In this document: positions 26,131-34,396 of the stretch, one piece after another
Numbering within the stretch: position 1 is the first letter of the stretch
Layout of the letters: each line of letters begins with the position of its first letter
NCBI RefSeq assembly: GCF_037975445.1
Contig: NZ_CP150254.1
Coordinates: 2,540,001 to 2,604,000, forward strand
Direction of reading: 5' to 3'
DNA length: 64,000 bases
Source of the DNA: Peribacillus sp. FSL P2-0133
Lineage (GTDB): Bacteria > Bacillota > Bacilli > Bacillales > DSM-1321
Program-made: the position numbers and the translations under genes
Notes under the pieces: model-generated
What the model was told of the DNA's origin: nothing
Databases searched by the model: none
What the model saw: the letters and a program-made list of their open reading frames with translations, nothing else

Positions 26131-27405
26131 TTGAATAATTTAAATCCACAACTGCATGATCAATCGGGCAAAATGACGAATACCCGTTGGTTCTTCACGG
26201 CTTTTCCTTTGCTTGTTCTTTTCACTGTTTCCATGATGGATAAGGCAAATATTAATATTTTGCTTGCCAACAAGCCTTTTCTAACTGATCTGGGCATTGA
26301 TGGTAATTTAGTGAAAGGAACACTTAGCAGCATATTTTTAGTGACTTATGCTTTTGGTCAATTAGCTTGGGGCTTCATCGTTGATAAGATAGGTGCACTG
26401 CGCAGCGGTTTCATCGGGATCGCACTGTGGGCATTTGCGATGGTTTTAGGTGGAATGGCCGATTCCATCAGTGCGATTTTATGGTCCAGGGCCATATTGG
26501 GAATCGGTGAAGGAGTCCTGTATCCAATGGCATTGAAATTAACCTCAAGCTGGTTCCCGCAGAATGAACAAGCAAAGGCACAGACAACTTGGTATAACGG
26601 AAATGCGATAGGACCGGTTCTTGGGCTCCCGCTAATAGCAATCATAGCGTCCACATATGGCTGGCGGGAAAGCTACTTCATACTTGCGGCATTATCTGTC
26701 GTTTGTTTGATTATATTTTTGATCATGACAAGAGATAATCCGGCTAAGCATTATGCGGTTAATTCAATGGAATTAAACTATATTCAAAGTAATCAAAAAG
26801 TAGGGGGAACTCCAACAGCTAGTAAAGATAATGTTAAAGCGGTTCTTGCGAATCCGATGTTCTGGGTCTTAACGATTGTTTATTCTTGCATTTCCATTGC
26901 CTATTATGGGATTTCGACCTTTTTACCAAGTTATTTGACAGAAGAAAAAGGGATTGCTTTTGTAAATTCCGCTGTTATAAATGCCGGTGGATTCGCATTA
27001 GCCATTATTGTACAAGTGGTGGCTGGGTTTCTTTCCGATCGATTCATGAAGAGGGCGATTTTTGTAGGCGGGGCGTGTGGGCTTATCATCATTTTCATGC
27101 TTTTCTCCCTTTTCACTGCTAACAGCACAGTTGCTGCCGTCTTGAGCATTTTATTGATTGGTCTTTTGTTTATGCCAGCTGCCCTGACCATGACCATGCT
27201 TCACCGTGTCTCATCACCCGAGGTAATGGGGAGCATCAGTGGGGTTTTCGGCTGTGTATCTTATTTAATTGCAGCTCTTGGTCCTATGGTTGTCGGTTTA
27301 TTCAGTCAAATGAGCGGTTCATATAATGGCGGGTTTATTGCCCTTTTATGTTTTGTTGCCCTTTCTCTTTTCTTAAGTGTTTTCTTAGTCAGAAAAGGAT
27401 ATTAG
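26131..27405 (+). CDS. MFS transporter, anion:cation symporter (ACS) type
   Basis: 424 aa with 12 predicted membrane segments. ACS-group motifs are MMDKANINILLA (TM1), WGFIVDKIGALR (loop 2-3) and SRAILGIGEGVLYP. The TTG at 26131 follows AGGGG; an in-frame ATG at 26173 would shorten the N-terminus by 14 residues without losing TM1. It sits between the hydroxylase and its maturation genes and probably imports the substrate, likely an organic anion. It is related to, but clearly different from, the transporter at 7319-8608. Confidence 0.87.
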   Translation: MNNLNPQLHDQSGKMTNTRWFFTAFPLLVLFTVSMMDKANINILLANKPFLTDLGIDGNLVKGTLSSIFLVTYAFGQLAWGFIVDKIGALRSGFIGIALWAFAMVLGGMADSISAILWSRAILGIGEGVLYPMALKLTSSWFPQNEQAKAQTTWYNGNAIGPVLGLPLIAIIASTYGWRESYFILAALSVVCLIIFLIMTRDNPAKHYAVNSMELNYIQSNQKVGGTPTASKDNVKAVLANPMFWVLTIVYSCISIAYYGISTFLPSYLTEEKGIAFVNSAVINAGGFALAIIVQVVAGFLSDRFMKRAIFVGGACGLIIIFMLFSLFTANSTVAAVLSILLIGLLFMPAALTMTMLHRVSSPEVMGSISGVFGCVSYLIAALGPMVVGLFSQMSGSYNGGFIALLCFVALSLFLSVFLVRKGY

Positions 27406-27528
27406 TGCTCTGATTTAAATCATTAAAAATGAATAATGGGGAAGAGAGACAAATAGGGCATTTTCCATTTGTCTCCCTTTTTCTGCTTCCAAATATGTGA
27501 ATACCAGATTTAGAGGAGGGGGTTAAAG

Positions 27529-28578
27529 ATGTCAAGGTTACAAGAATTAAAAGACGTGTTGGAAAATATAAGTTCCGCATGGGAGCGCCACGAAAAAGCA
27601 GCAATGGTCATGCAGATAGGTGTCAAGGGTTCAGCATATAGACTTCCAGGTGCAAAAATGATGATGGCATCGGACGGTCGTATGTTTGGCACGATAAGTG
27701 GCGGATGTTTGGAAAGCGATTTATATGGCTGGGCGGAAAAAGCTATGGAAACCAACACTTGCGTTACACACCTATATGACTTGAGCGAGAATGATATTTG
27801 GGGGTTGGGAATAGGTTGCAAAGGTAAATTGGAAATATTTATCCTTCCTATTGAGCCAAATGACGAATTCTGGATGATGACAAATCAAATTGTCCAGAAA
27901 GGTCAGAAATTCACCATGATATTGGATGTATCTTCCGGTAAAGGTTTAATCGTCGATAAATATGGTAACCTCATTGGAAATCATGGAAGTGTGCCATCTG
28001 AAGTCATTGAAAAAGCAAGGATGGTAATGGATGCACAAACTCGAGCAGAATTGGTGAATCTGGAGGGAAAACGATATCTAATTGATGCTATTAAGCCAAG
28101 TGAACAATTGATTATTGCCGGGGCTGGCAGGGATGCTGTTCCAGTTGTCGAATTGGCAGCAAAAGCTGGGTTTTCCGTAACGGTATTGGATTCACGCAAG
28201 AATTTCAATAATGATCGCTTGTTTCCATTGGCTTCGAATTTGCAAAAATGCCCAGATGAAATAGACCCTTCTGAATTTACTGGATCATGGTGGGTAGTCA
28301 TGAATCATATCCAGTCCTTAGATGAGAAAACCCTACAAGTGGCTTTGAAAAGTGATCCACGATATATTGGGGTGCTTGGCCCAATCTCCCGTACAACGGA
28401 AATGCTTAATACAATTGGAGAGGACTTCAACAGCGGTCCAATCCACTCACCAATTGGTTTGGATATCGGTGCTGAAACGATGGAAGAAGTTGCACTAAGT
28501 ATTGTGTCGGAATTGATGTCTGTTAGAAATGGAAGAATTCCTGCACCCTTGCATGGAAAAGTGAAGATTCATGCCTAA
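27529..28578 (+). CDS. XdhC/CoxF-family molybdoenzyme maturation factor
   Basis: 349 aa protein with the N-terminal XdhC/CoxI domain (GSAYRLPGAKMM, GTISGGCLESD, GIGCKG) and a C-terminal Rossmann domain (IAGAGRDAVPV, YIGVLGPISR). XdhC proteins bind the molybdenum cofactor, promote its sulfuration and insert it into the apoenzyme. GAGGAGGGGG precedes the ATG. It overlaps the next gene by 8 bases and clearly serves the CoxLMS-like enzyme upstream. Confidence 0.9.
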   Translation: MSRLQELKDVLENISSAWERHEKAAMVMQIGVKGSAYRLPGAKMMMASDGRMFGTISGGCLESDLYGWAEKAMETNTCVTHLYDLSENDIWGLGIGCKGKLEIFILPIEPNDEFWMMTNQIVQKGQKFTMILDVSSGKGLIVDKYGNLIGNHGSVPSEVIEKARMVMDAQTRAELVNLEGKRYLIDAIKPSEQLIIAGAGRDAVPVVELAAKAGFSVTVLDSRKNFNNDRLFPLASNLQKCPDEIDPSEFTGSWWVVMNHIQSLDEKTLQVALKSDPRYIGVLGPISRTTEMLNTIGEDFNSGPIHSPIGLDIGAETMEEVALSIVSELMSVRNGRIPAPLHGKVKIHA

Positions 28579-29179
28579 AGTAGGCGCGATCATACTTGCG
28601 GCAGGCATGTCGATTCGAATGGGTGAACCTAAACTGTTACTTCCTTTACGGGGCCAACCTCTATTTCTTCATGCCATTGATTCTATCCTTGGCAGCCGCA
28701 TGCAGCCCATCTATTTGGTTGCCGGTAAATATATAGAAGAAATCCGTCAAGATAGTGAAGACTATCCAGAATTGAAGATTATTCATAATCCGAATTATGC
28801 AGATGGAATGTCCACTTCTCTAAAACTTGGAGTTCAATCCATCAAAGAACATGTGGATGCAGTCATGATCTTCCTTGCGGATCAGCCACTTATTTCCCGT
28901 AACATCATACAATCTTTAATAGATAAATATATTGAGTGTAAAGATGAAGGAGTGCGGATCGTTCGACCAAAATATAAAGGGGAGGCAGGACATCCGATAC
29001 TAGTGGATGCAGTATTACTCAATGAATTCCATTCAATAAATGGTGATCAAGGTGGTAAAAGCATTATCAAAAAATATGATGCGGTGACCGAGACCGTTTC
29101 TTTTGACAATTCAATGTGGGGATTTGACATTGACACGCCTGAAGACTTCCAAAAAGTGAAATTGCATTTGGATTCATAA
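28571..29179 (+). CDS. MocA-like molybdenum cofactor cytidylyltransferase
   Basis: 202 aa nucleotidyltransferase with the GT-A-like signature LAAGMSIRMGEPKLLLP, the metal Asp in FLADQPLIS and GHPIL. MocA relatives attach CMP to molybdopterin to give the dinucleotide cofactor used by CoxL-type enzymes. Coupled to XdhC by an 8-base overlap, it completes a self-contained maturation pair at the end of the operon. Confidence 0.87.
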   Translation: MPKVGAIILAAGMSIRMGEPKLLLPLRGQPLFLHAIDSILGSRMQPIYLVAGKYIEEIRQDSEDYPELKIIHNPNYADGMSTSLKLGVQSIKEHVDAVMIFLADQPLISRNIIQSLIDKYIECKDEGVRIVRPKYKGEAGHPILVDAVLLNEFHSINGDQGGKSIIKKYDAVTETVSFDNSMWGFDIDTPEDFQKVKLHLDS

Positions 29180-29311
29180 TGCAAACTTTAAAATCACACG
29201 AGTAATCCTGGCAAAATATCCTGCGGAACGGCCGGGAAAATAGAGAGAAGGTCGAAATATTCCCCGAATCGTCCGAAATGCTGCTTGAAATACGTAATAT
29301 TTACCTAATAT

Positions 29312-29367
29312 AAAAGGGTTCCTACAATTGCGGACTTAATACTCGCAAATAGGCACCCTTTATTTTA
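29312..29367. terminator. shared terminator between mocA-like and GntR genes
   Basis: AAAAGGGT (29312-29319) and ACCCTTT (29355-29361), with inner CTA/TAG and TTGCG/CGCAA pairs, form an interrupted stem ending in TATTTTAATTTTATT. It lies between convergent genes and could work in both directions. Confidence 0.65.
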
Positions 29368-29370
29368 ATT

Positions 29371-30084
29371 TTATTGTGATACACGTTTTATGTAATCAAG
29401 GTAATAATCATAGTTTTTTTGGATATGGATCGTATTGACCTTTATTGCTTTTTCTGCATCTTTGTCACGAATGGCATGGATTACCTGTAAGTGCTCATTG
29501 TTTCGTTCCTCATACCAAGATTTATCAACCATTGTAACATCTTCATTACGGGCCGATAAAAAGGAAATTCGAAAAGAAAGCCATAATGAATCTGTAGTCT
29601 TTTGGAGAAAGGTATTTCTCGAGTAGGAATATAATAAGCGGTGAAATTCAATGTTTGCACGACTTGCCGCTATTCGGTCATTATTATTTATGGCCTGTTG
29701 CAGTTTATCCGTTGCCCATTCCAGTTTTTTTATTTCCTCTTCCGTAATTCCTTCACAAGCTTTTTGTAAAGAATAGTTTTCGAGCATTTTCCTGATTTCC
29801 AATTCCTGCTGCAAAAGTTCAATATCCACATTGGATATGACCATCCCTATACCAGGTTTCACCTGAAGCAAATTTTCCTGTTCTAATTTCCGCAAAGCTT
29901 CACGAACCGGTGTACGGCTACAATTGAATTGTTGGGCGATATCATCTTCCGTTAAACGGTCTCCGGGCAAAAATATCCCTTCAATGATCGCATTTTTAAT
30001 AACAAAAAATATTGCTTCCCTTAAGGGCTTAGAAGAATAATGTTCAATTTGTTCTGTAATATATTGATAGTGATTGGTTTCCAT
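29371..30084 (-). CDS. GntR-family regulator with FCD domain
   Basis: 237 aa protein of the FadR/VanR subfamily. The winged HTH spans about 14-80 (DDIAQQFNCSRTPVREALRKLEQE) and the all-helical FCD effector domain has its usual metal-type residues in EFHRLLYSYS. GAAAGGAG precedes the ATG. Encoded convergently at the end of the molybdenum hydroxylase operon, it is a good candidate regulator of that unit. A palindrome directly upstream suggests autoregulation. Confidence 0.87.
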   Translation of the reverse strand: METNHYQYITEQIEHYSSKPLREAIFFVIKNAIIEGIFLPGDRLTEDDIAQQFNCSRTPVREALRKLEQENLLQVKPGIGMVISNVDIELLQQELEIRKMLENYSLQKACEGITEEEIKKLEWATDKLQQAINNNDRIAASRANIEFHRLLYSYSRNTFLQKTTDSLWLSFRISFLSARNEDVTMVDKSWYEERNNEHLQVIHAIRDKDAEKAIKVNTIHIQKNYDYYLDYIKRVSQ

Positions 30085-30107
30085 GGTGCTCCTTTCTAAA
30101 ATCCAAT

Positions 30108-30123
30108 TATATACAAGTATATA
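30108..30123. promoter_or_regulatory. candidate GntR operator
   Basis: TATATAC-AA-GTATATA is a 7-bp-arm palindrome 24 bases before the start of the FCD-type GntR gene. Its GTAT/ATAC core resembles sites of VanR-type regulators. The region 30124-30570 is otherwise AT-rich; a frame near 30410-30520 looks like decayed coding sequence that I cannot identify. Confidence 0.35.
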
Positions 30124-30626
30124 TATTTTATCTTAAAAAACGATTGAAGTCATTCTCTGCTTCAGACTTTTGATTGTTTATACATTTCAAAGGGTCGAGT
30201 CCGCTTATGTTTCGGACTACTAATGATTTAACTTCATATAAAAAAGGTAGATTTATATGATCTATGAAACAATTGTAACCAAAGATACTTACAAGGCTAT
30301 CTGTACTTATTGCAAGGTATAAAATTAGGGAAGCCCCAACCATCCTGAAACCGGAGAAATGCCTGATAATATTGAGGAAAACAAGGGGACCATATAATAA
30401 GCGGAAGCAAACTTACAGTAAAAATGGGTCTTGATATGCGTCACTTTGCCGCGATGTATGATGTATTCCATCCTGTAAGAAGTGCAATGAAGTTGCTCGT
30501 TTACCTAAACATGCTATGATGGAAAAGGAGCGTTTGCTATTATTTATTATCTAAAGTAAAGAGAACATCAGATTGATATTCTTTTTTTCTTTAATGTACT
30601 ACAGAGAATACAGGAGGAGTTTTAAA

Positions 30627-31625
30627 ATGAATTTAGCACAATTTCCTAGGAAGCGATATACACCAACATATACACCGATTGAAAGATTAGATCATTTTTC
30701 TGAAGTTCTTGGGGGTCCATCCATTTATGTTAAACGAGATGATATGCTTGGTTTGACTGCTGGGGGAAATAAAACAAGAAAACTGGAATTCCTTGTTGCC
30801 GATGCGTTGGAAAAAGGCGCGGATACGTTGATTACATGTGGAGGCATTCAATCAAATCATTGCCGCTTGACACTAGCTGCTGCCGTTAAAGAGAAAATGA
30901 AATGCATCCTTGTGTTGGAAGAGGGACTTTCAAAAGATTCAGAGCCGGATTTTAACGGTAATTATTTTCTCTATCATTTATTGGGGGCTGACCAAATTAT
31001 AGTTGTACCTAATGGATCGGACTTAATGCAAGAAATGCAGAAAGTGGCTAAAGAGGTATCAGAGAAAGGACATCGACCTTACATCATTCCGGTGGGGGGA
31101 TCCAATGTCATTGGTGCAACGGGATATGTTGCATGCGCTCAGGAGATTTTAGCACAGTCCTTTGAGCAAGGCATTGATCTGAAAGCAGTTATTTGTGTAA
31201 GCGGCAGTGGGGGAATGCATGCTGGTTTGGTTGCAGGATTTCATGGAAATCAAAGTGGAATATCAGTAATTGGCATAAATGTAAGCAGAGGAAAAGCTGA
31301 ACAAGAAGAGAAAGTTTTTCAGCTTGTTAGAGAAACTTCAACACACATCGCCCTGCAAAATTCGATCCCTCGCGAGGCTGTTACGTGTTTTGATGAGTAT
31401 GTCGGACCGGGTTATGCTCTGCCTACACCTGAAATGGTGGAAGCAGTCAAGCTAATGGCTAGAACAGAAGGGATTTTGTTGGATCCGGTATATACGGGTA
31501 AAGCGGCAGCGGGACTCATTGATTTAATCCAAAAAGGCACCTTTAAGCCGGAGGATAACATCCTATTTGTTCACTCTGGTGGTGCTTCATCGTTATATGC
31601 CAATACTTCTCTATTTAATGGATAA
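30627..31625 (+). CDS. D-cysteine desulfhydrase / ACC deaminase-family PLP enzyme
   Basis: 332 aa tryptophan-synthase-beta-like PLP enzyme. The GGNKTRKLEF motif gives the PLP lysine K49; further family features are CGGIQSNHCR, PVGGSNVIGATGY and SGSGGMHAG. AGGAGG precedes the ATG at 30627; the ORF extension to 30573 lacks support. Members degrade D-cysteine to pyruvate, ammonia and sulfide, or deaminate 1-aminocyclopropane-1-carboxylate. Without the discriminating residues checked, D-cysteine desulfhydrase is preferred. It appears monocistronic. Confidence 0.85.
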   Translation: MNLAQFPRKRYTPTYTPIERLDHFSEVLGGPSIYVKRDDMLGLTAGGNKTRKLEFLVADALEKGADTLITCGGIQSNHCRLTLAAAVKEKMKCILVLEEGLSKDSEPDFNGNYFLYHLLGADQIIVVPNGSDLMQEMQKVAKEVSEKGHRPYIIPVGGSNVIGATGYVACAQEILAQSFEQGIDLKAVICVSGSGGMHAGLVAGFHGNQSGISVIGINVSRGKAEQEEKVFQLVRETSTHIALQNSIPREAVTCFDEYVGPGYALPTPEMVEAVKLMARTEGILLDPVYTGKAAAGLIDLIQKGTFKPEDNILFVHSGGASSLYANTSLFNG

Positions 31626-31734
31626 AATTTTGAGAAATTCGTTAAGAAGTTTCTCACAGTTAATTTATGTGTGTTTCACATTATATAATGTGCTTTGAGT
31701 AAGTAATTATCTATCGAAATAGGGGAGGTATTAT

Positions 31735-32238
31735 ATGTATATTACAATTGGAGATTTTATTAAAGAATGGAATAAAGAAGCCATACTGACTCAAAATGTT
31801 TTGGATAGTTTGACTGATGATTCATTAGAACAACAAGTTTATCCTGAAGGTCGCACTTTAGGAAGAATTGCGTGGCATTTCACCACGACTATTCCAGATT
31901 ATCTAGCTCATTTCGGGTTAAAGATAGACCGGATAGAAAGTTCGGAAAACGTTCCATCTTCAGCCCAGGAAATTGCTATCACTTTTAAAAATGTAAGTTC
32001 TCACGCAGCCAAAATTATTGAACAACAATGGACAGACGAATCCCTAGAGCAAATACAAGAAGCGTTTGGAAGACAGGAAACAAATGCTTCCATCCTTATG
32101 GGACTAATCAAGCATATTGTTCATCATCGCGGACAAGCTACGGTTCTGATGCGTCAAGCAGGAATAAAACCTTTTGGGGTTTATGGACCGCCAAAAGAAG
32201 ATTGGATTCATTTGGGTGTGGAAAATCCACCACTTTAA
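31735..32238 (+). CDS. DinB-family protein
   Basis: 167 aa four-helix-bundle protein of the DinB/YfiT-like family. The metal-binding histidine pattern is visible as AWHFTTT near residue 43 and HIVHHRGQ near residue 122. Relatives are metal-dependent thiol transferases or hydrolases, often of unknown substrate. GGGGAGG precedes the ATG. It is a lone gene followed by a terminator. Confidence 0.85.
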   Translation: MYITIGDFIKEWNKEAILTQNVLDSLTDDSLEQQVYPEGRTLGRIAWHFTTTIPDYLAHFGLKIDRIESSENVPSSAQEIAITFKNVSSHAAKIIEQQWTDESLEQIQEAFGRQETNASILMGLIKHIVHHRGQATVLMRQAGIKPFGVYGPPKEDWIHLGVENPPL

Positions 32239-32337
32239 TTACTTATGCATGCTTAAGTTCCGACCTTTAACAAAAGGGGCCATTGGCGAATAATTAAATC
32301 CCAGTTCTCAATTTTATAACTGAGTTAATAATATGTT

Positions 32338-32370
32338 AAAGCATCCTTTGCAGGGTGCTTTTTTATTTTG
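32338..32370 (+). terminator. terminator after the DinB gene
   Basis: AAAGCATCCT and AGGGTGCTTT form a stem with a four-base loop, followed by TTTTATTTT. Confidence 0.8.
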
Positions 32371-32400
32371 CCAATGAAGGGTTTAAATGAAACCAGCTAA

Positions 32401-32499
32401 TTTAGAGGCGATGTTTTAAATGGCATACTACTTGTTTCTCCAATTAAAGCTAATGGAGTAAAAGTAAAAGATGCGATAGATTCCGTCTTTTCCTTTTGA
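32401..32499 (+). pseudogene. unidentified coding remnant
   Basis: A stop-free stretch ending at TGA 32497-32499 reads VLNGILLVSPIKANG, VKVKDAIDSVFSF. It has a regular protein-like pattern but no start or upstream frame and is preceded by a stop at 32398. It looks like the end of a deleted gene. I do not recognise the family. Confidence 0.25.
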
Positions 32500-32564
32500 T
32501 TAGGCTATGTTAAACCATTAGTGCAGAATAGTTCTTTAATATTATTATTTATAATTATGCTATT

Positions 32565-32640
32565 ATTAGGCCTCCATATCCTGAACCTCCACCATAATTG
32601 CCACAACCACCGGCATAACTATTTCCGTCAATGATTAGGA
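32565..32640 (-). pseudogene. glycine-rich remnant, possibly YjcZ-like
   Basis: On the minus strand the frame reads NSYAGGCGNYGGG, SGYGGLIIA and stop. Short Gly/Tyr-rich N-termini like this occur in YjcZ-family sporulation peptides, but the hydrophobic tail of that family (FILLIIVG-like) is missing. No ATG is in frame. Low confidence relic. Confidence 0.25.
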
Positions 32641-32875
32641 GTTAAACAAAACTACTATAATGACGAGATCTTCACCTAAACAATTAAAGCTGACTGAAAG
32701 TATATATTTATAGAGCAGGACTTATAAATATCAGTATTTTGTAGAAAAATGTCGTTATTTGCGAATATCATTATCTTCATTTCTGAGATATTATAATATT
32801 GAATGAACTTTAACACATTGAAGTGATAATGCAACCTTTATGTCGGGGCTCAACTTAGTGAGTGGGGGAAAAAAA

Positions 32876-33526
32876 ATGAGTGTAATCATCGAGAAGAAAC
32901 GAATGGAAAACTATACTCATATGGAAGATGTAATGTTGGTTGGGAAAATCCATAATGGTGATGAAGATGCACTGGACTTTTTAATCAAAAAATACAGATG
33001 TGTCGTTCAATCAAATGCTTTGAAGTATTTTTTAACGGGTGGAGATAAGGAAGACGTCTTTCAGGAAGGAATGATTGGACTATATAAGGCCATTCGAGAC
33101 TACAAGAATTGCAAAAAGTCCTCTTTCCGATCATTTGCGGAACTGTGCATTACAAGACAAATCATAACGGCTGTTAAAGCGGCTATTCGCCAAAAGCATT
33201 CTCCCTTAAATAATTATGTTTCATTTTATACGCCTATCTATCAAGGGGAGTCGGAACAGGCCCTAATTGATCTAATCCCTGAACAGACACAAAATGACCC
33301 AGTCACGATCTTAATAAAATCAGAAGAAATTTGCGATATTGAGCTGATTTTAACGGAAGTACTTAGTGAGTTGGAAAGTAGTGTTGTGGACTTGTATTTG
33401 GAAGGAAAAACTTATTTTGAAATATCAAAGGAACTGAATGTTCATAAAAAGACGATTGATAATGCACTTCAGCGGGTAAAAAGGAAGTTGGAGCGGTACT
33501 TCGAGTCCAGGAGGTTGGAAGAATAA
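32876..33526 (+). CDS. sigma-H-like RNA polymerase sigma factor
   Basis: 216 aa sigma-70-family protein close in length and motifs to sporulation sigma-H. Region 2 has GDEDALDFLIKKYR, EDVFQEGMIGLYKAIRD and the FRSFAELCITRQIITAVKAA block; region 4 has EISKELNVHKKTIDNALQRVKRKLE. GTGGGGG lies before the ATG at 32876. The genes that usually surround sigH (rpmG, secE, nusG, yacP) are absent, so this is probably a paralogue or an extra copy. Residues between regions 2 and 4 look more diverged than the conserved blocks. Confidence 0.85.
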   Translation: MSVIIEKKRMENYTHMEDVMLVGKIHNGDEDALDFLIKKYRCVVQSNALKYFLTGGDKEDVFQEGMIGLYKAIRDYKNCKKSSFRSFAELCITRQIITAVKAAIRQKHSPLNNYVSFYTPIYQGESEQALIDLIPEQTQNDPVTILIKSEEICDIELILTEVLSELESSVVDLYLEGKTYFEISKELNVHKKTIDNALQRVKRKLERYFESRRLEE

Positions 33527-33546
33527 TAACTATAATCATTAAACAT

Positions 33547-33585
33547 AAAGAATCTTTTCAATTCTGAACGGGTTCTTTTATTTTG
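33547..33585 (+). terminator. terminator after the sigma factor gene
   Basis: AAAGAATC and GGTTCTTT pair with one G-U, followed by TATTTTG. It lies 21 bases after the stop. Confidence 0.6.
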
Positions 33586-33601
33586 CGCATATTTTGGTCT
33601 A

Positions 33602-33697
33602 CTTAAATTTTCAAATCTATCTTATCTAGCTTCAGACCGTTCTAGCTATATTACAGGTACAACCGTTAATATTTCAGGTGGAAAATCCCGCGGATAA
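33602..33697 (+). pseudogene. C-terminal remnant of a short-chain dehydrogenase
   Basis: The frame to TAA 33695-33697 reads ASDRSSYITGTTVNISGG then KSRG, the highly typical C-terminus of FabG-like SDRs that bind NAD(P). No remaining upstream SDR sequence is visible, so this is a 3' fragment of a deleted gene. Confidence 0.6.
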
Positions 33698-33807
33698 ATA
33701 CAAGGATGCTGGGTGGTTTTAAAATTCAACATTGAAGCGTTGTATGTTCTATCATTTAACTTTTAAGTAAGTCTTTTATTAACAAACAGGTGCTTTAGTT
33801 CATTAAC

Positions 33808-33834
33808 AGGGGTTGCTGCGGCAGCCTTTTTTTT
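33808..33834 (+). terminator. hairpin with T8 tail after the SDR relic
   Basis: GGTTGC-TGCG-GCAGCC followed by TTTTTTTT. The adjoining sequence ATGGAACTAACGGGTCAG closely resembles 48066-48082 and may be part of a repeated intergenic element. Confidence 0.5.
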
Positions 33835-33873
33835 ATGGAACTAACGGGTCAGGTAATTTAAGTGTACATTTCT

Positions 33874-34014
33874 TCACAAACTCCATTTTAAATGTTTATA
33901 CTCCTGGTTAAATCTTCTTTGCCCTATGTTATTCACTTCTTCCTTAATATATTGACCCTGTTTTTCATAGGGGATAACAATAGATTCTTCACCAATAATA
34001 TCCCACTGGTATCG
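33874..34014 (-). pseudogene. unidentified coding remnant on the minus strand
   Basis: A 46-codon stretch after a stop reads RYQWDIIGEESIVIPYEKQG and then YIKEEVNNIGQRRF to a TGA at 33874-33876. It is protein-like (amphipathic, basic end) but has no start codon. I do not recognise it; it is likely the 3' end of a lost gene. The remainder of 34020-34390 is AT-rich with nothing I can identify. Confidence 0.3.
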
Positions 34015-34396
34015 TTATGACTTATAGCAGTTAAGTCATTTCATTCTATACGAAGATATTTGTGATTTTGTCAAAATAAGCAGGCGTATAACTTTAATTT
34101 TTATTGTAGTAGGATTAGGCAACCATTTGATAGGAATAGGATATCGTTCGTTTTTTCATTTGCTGCATAATAAAAAAGCCTCTACTTTTTCTATAACAAT
34201 TATTTTGTTGAAATAAAACTCAAAGTTCTAAACAGAGTAGTGAAAAGAAACATAAGCAGCTAGTCCCCAATAATAGTCATTACCTTTGGTAATACAGAAT
34301 TTATAACCATAAAAACAGCACCACATCACAGAATCTTATACTACTTTGACTCCAACGAATCAATACAAATACTAAAAATTGTAGGAGGAAAATATT

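Noticed and set aside
30128-30343. 71-codon minus-strand frame upstream of the GntR gene
   Set aside because: No ribosome site, no motif, and it overlaps a region with decayed-looking frames on the other strand.
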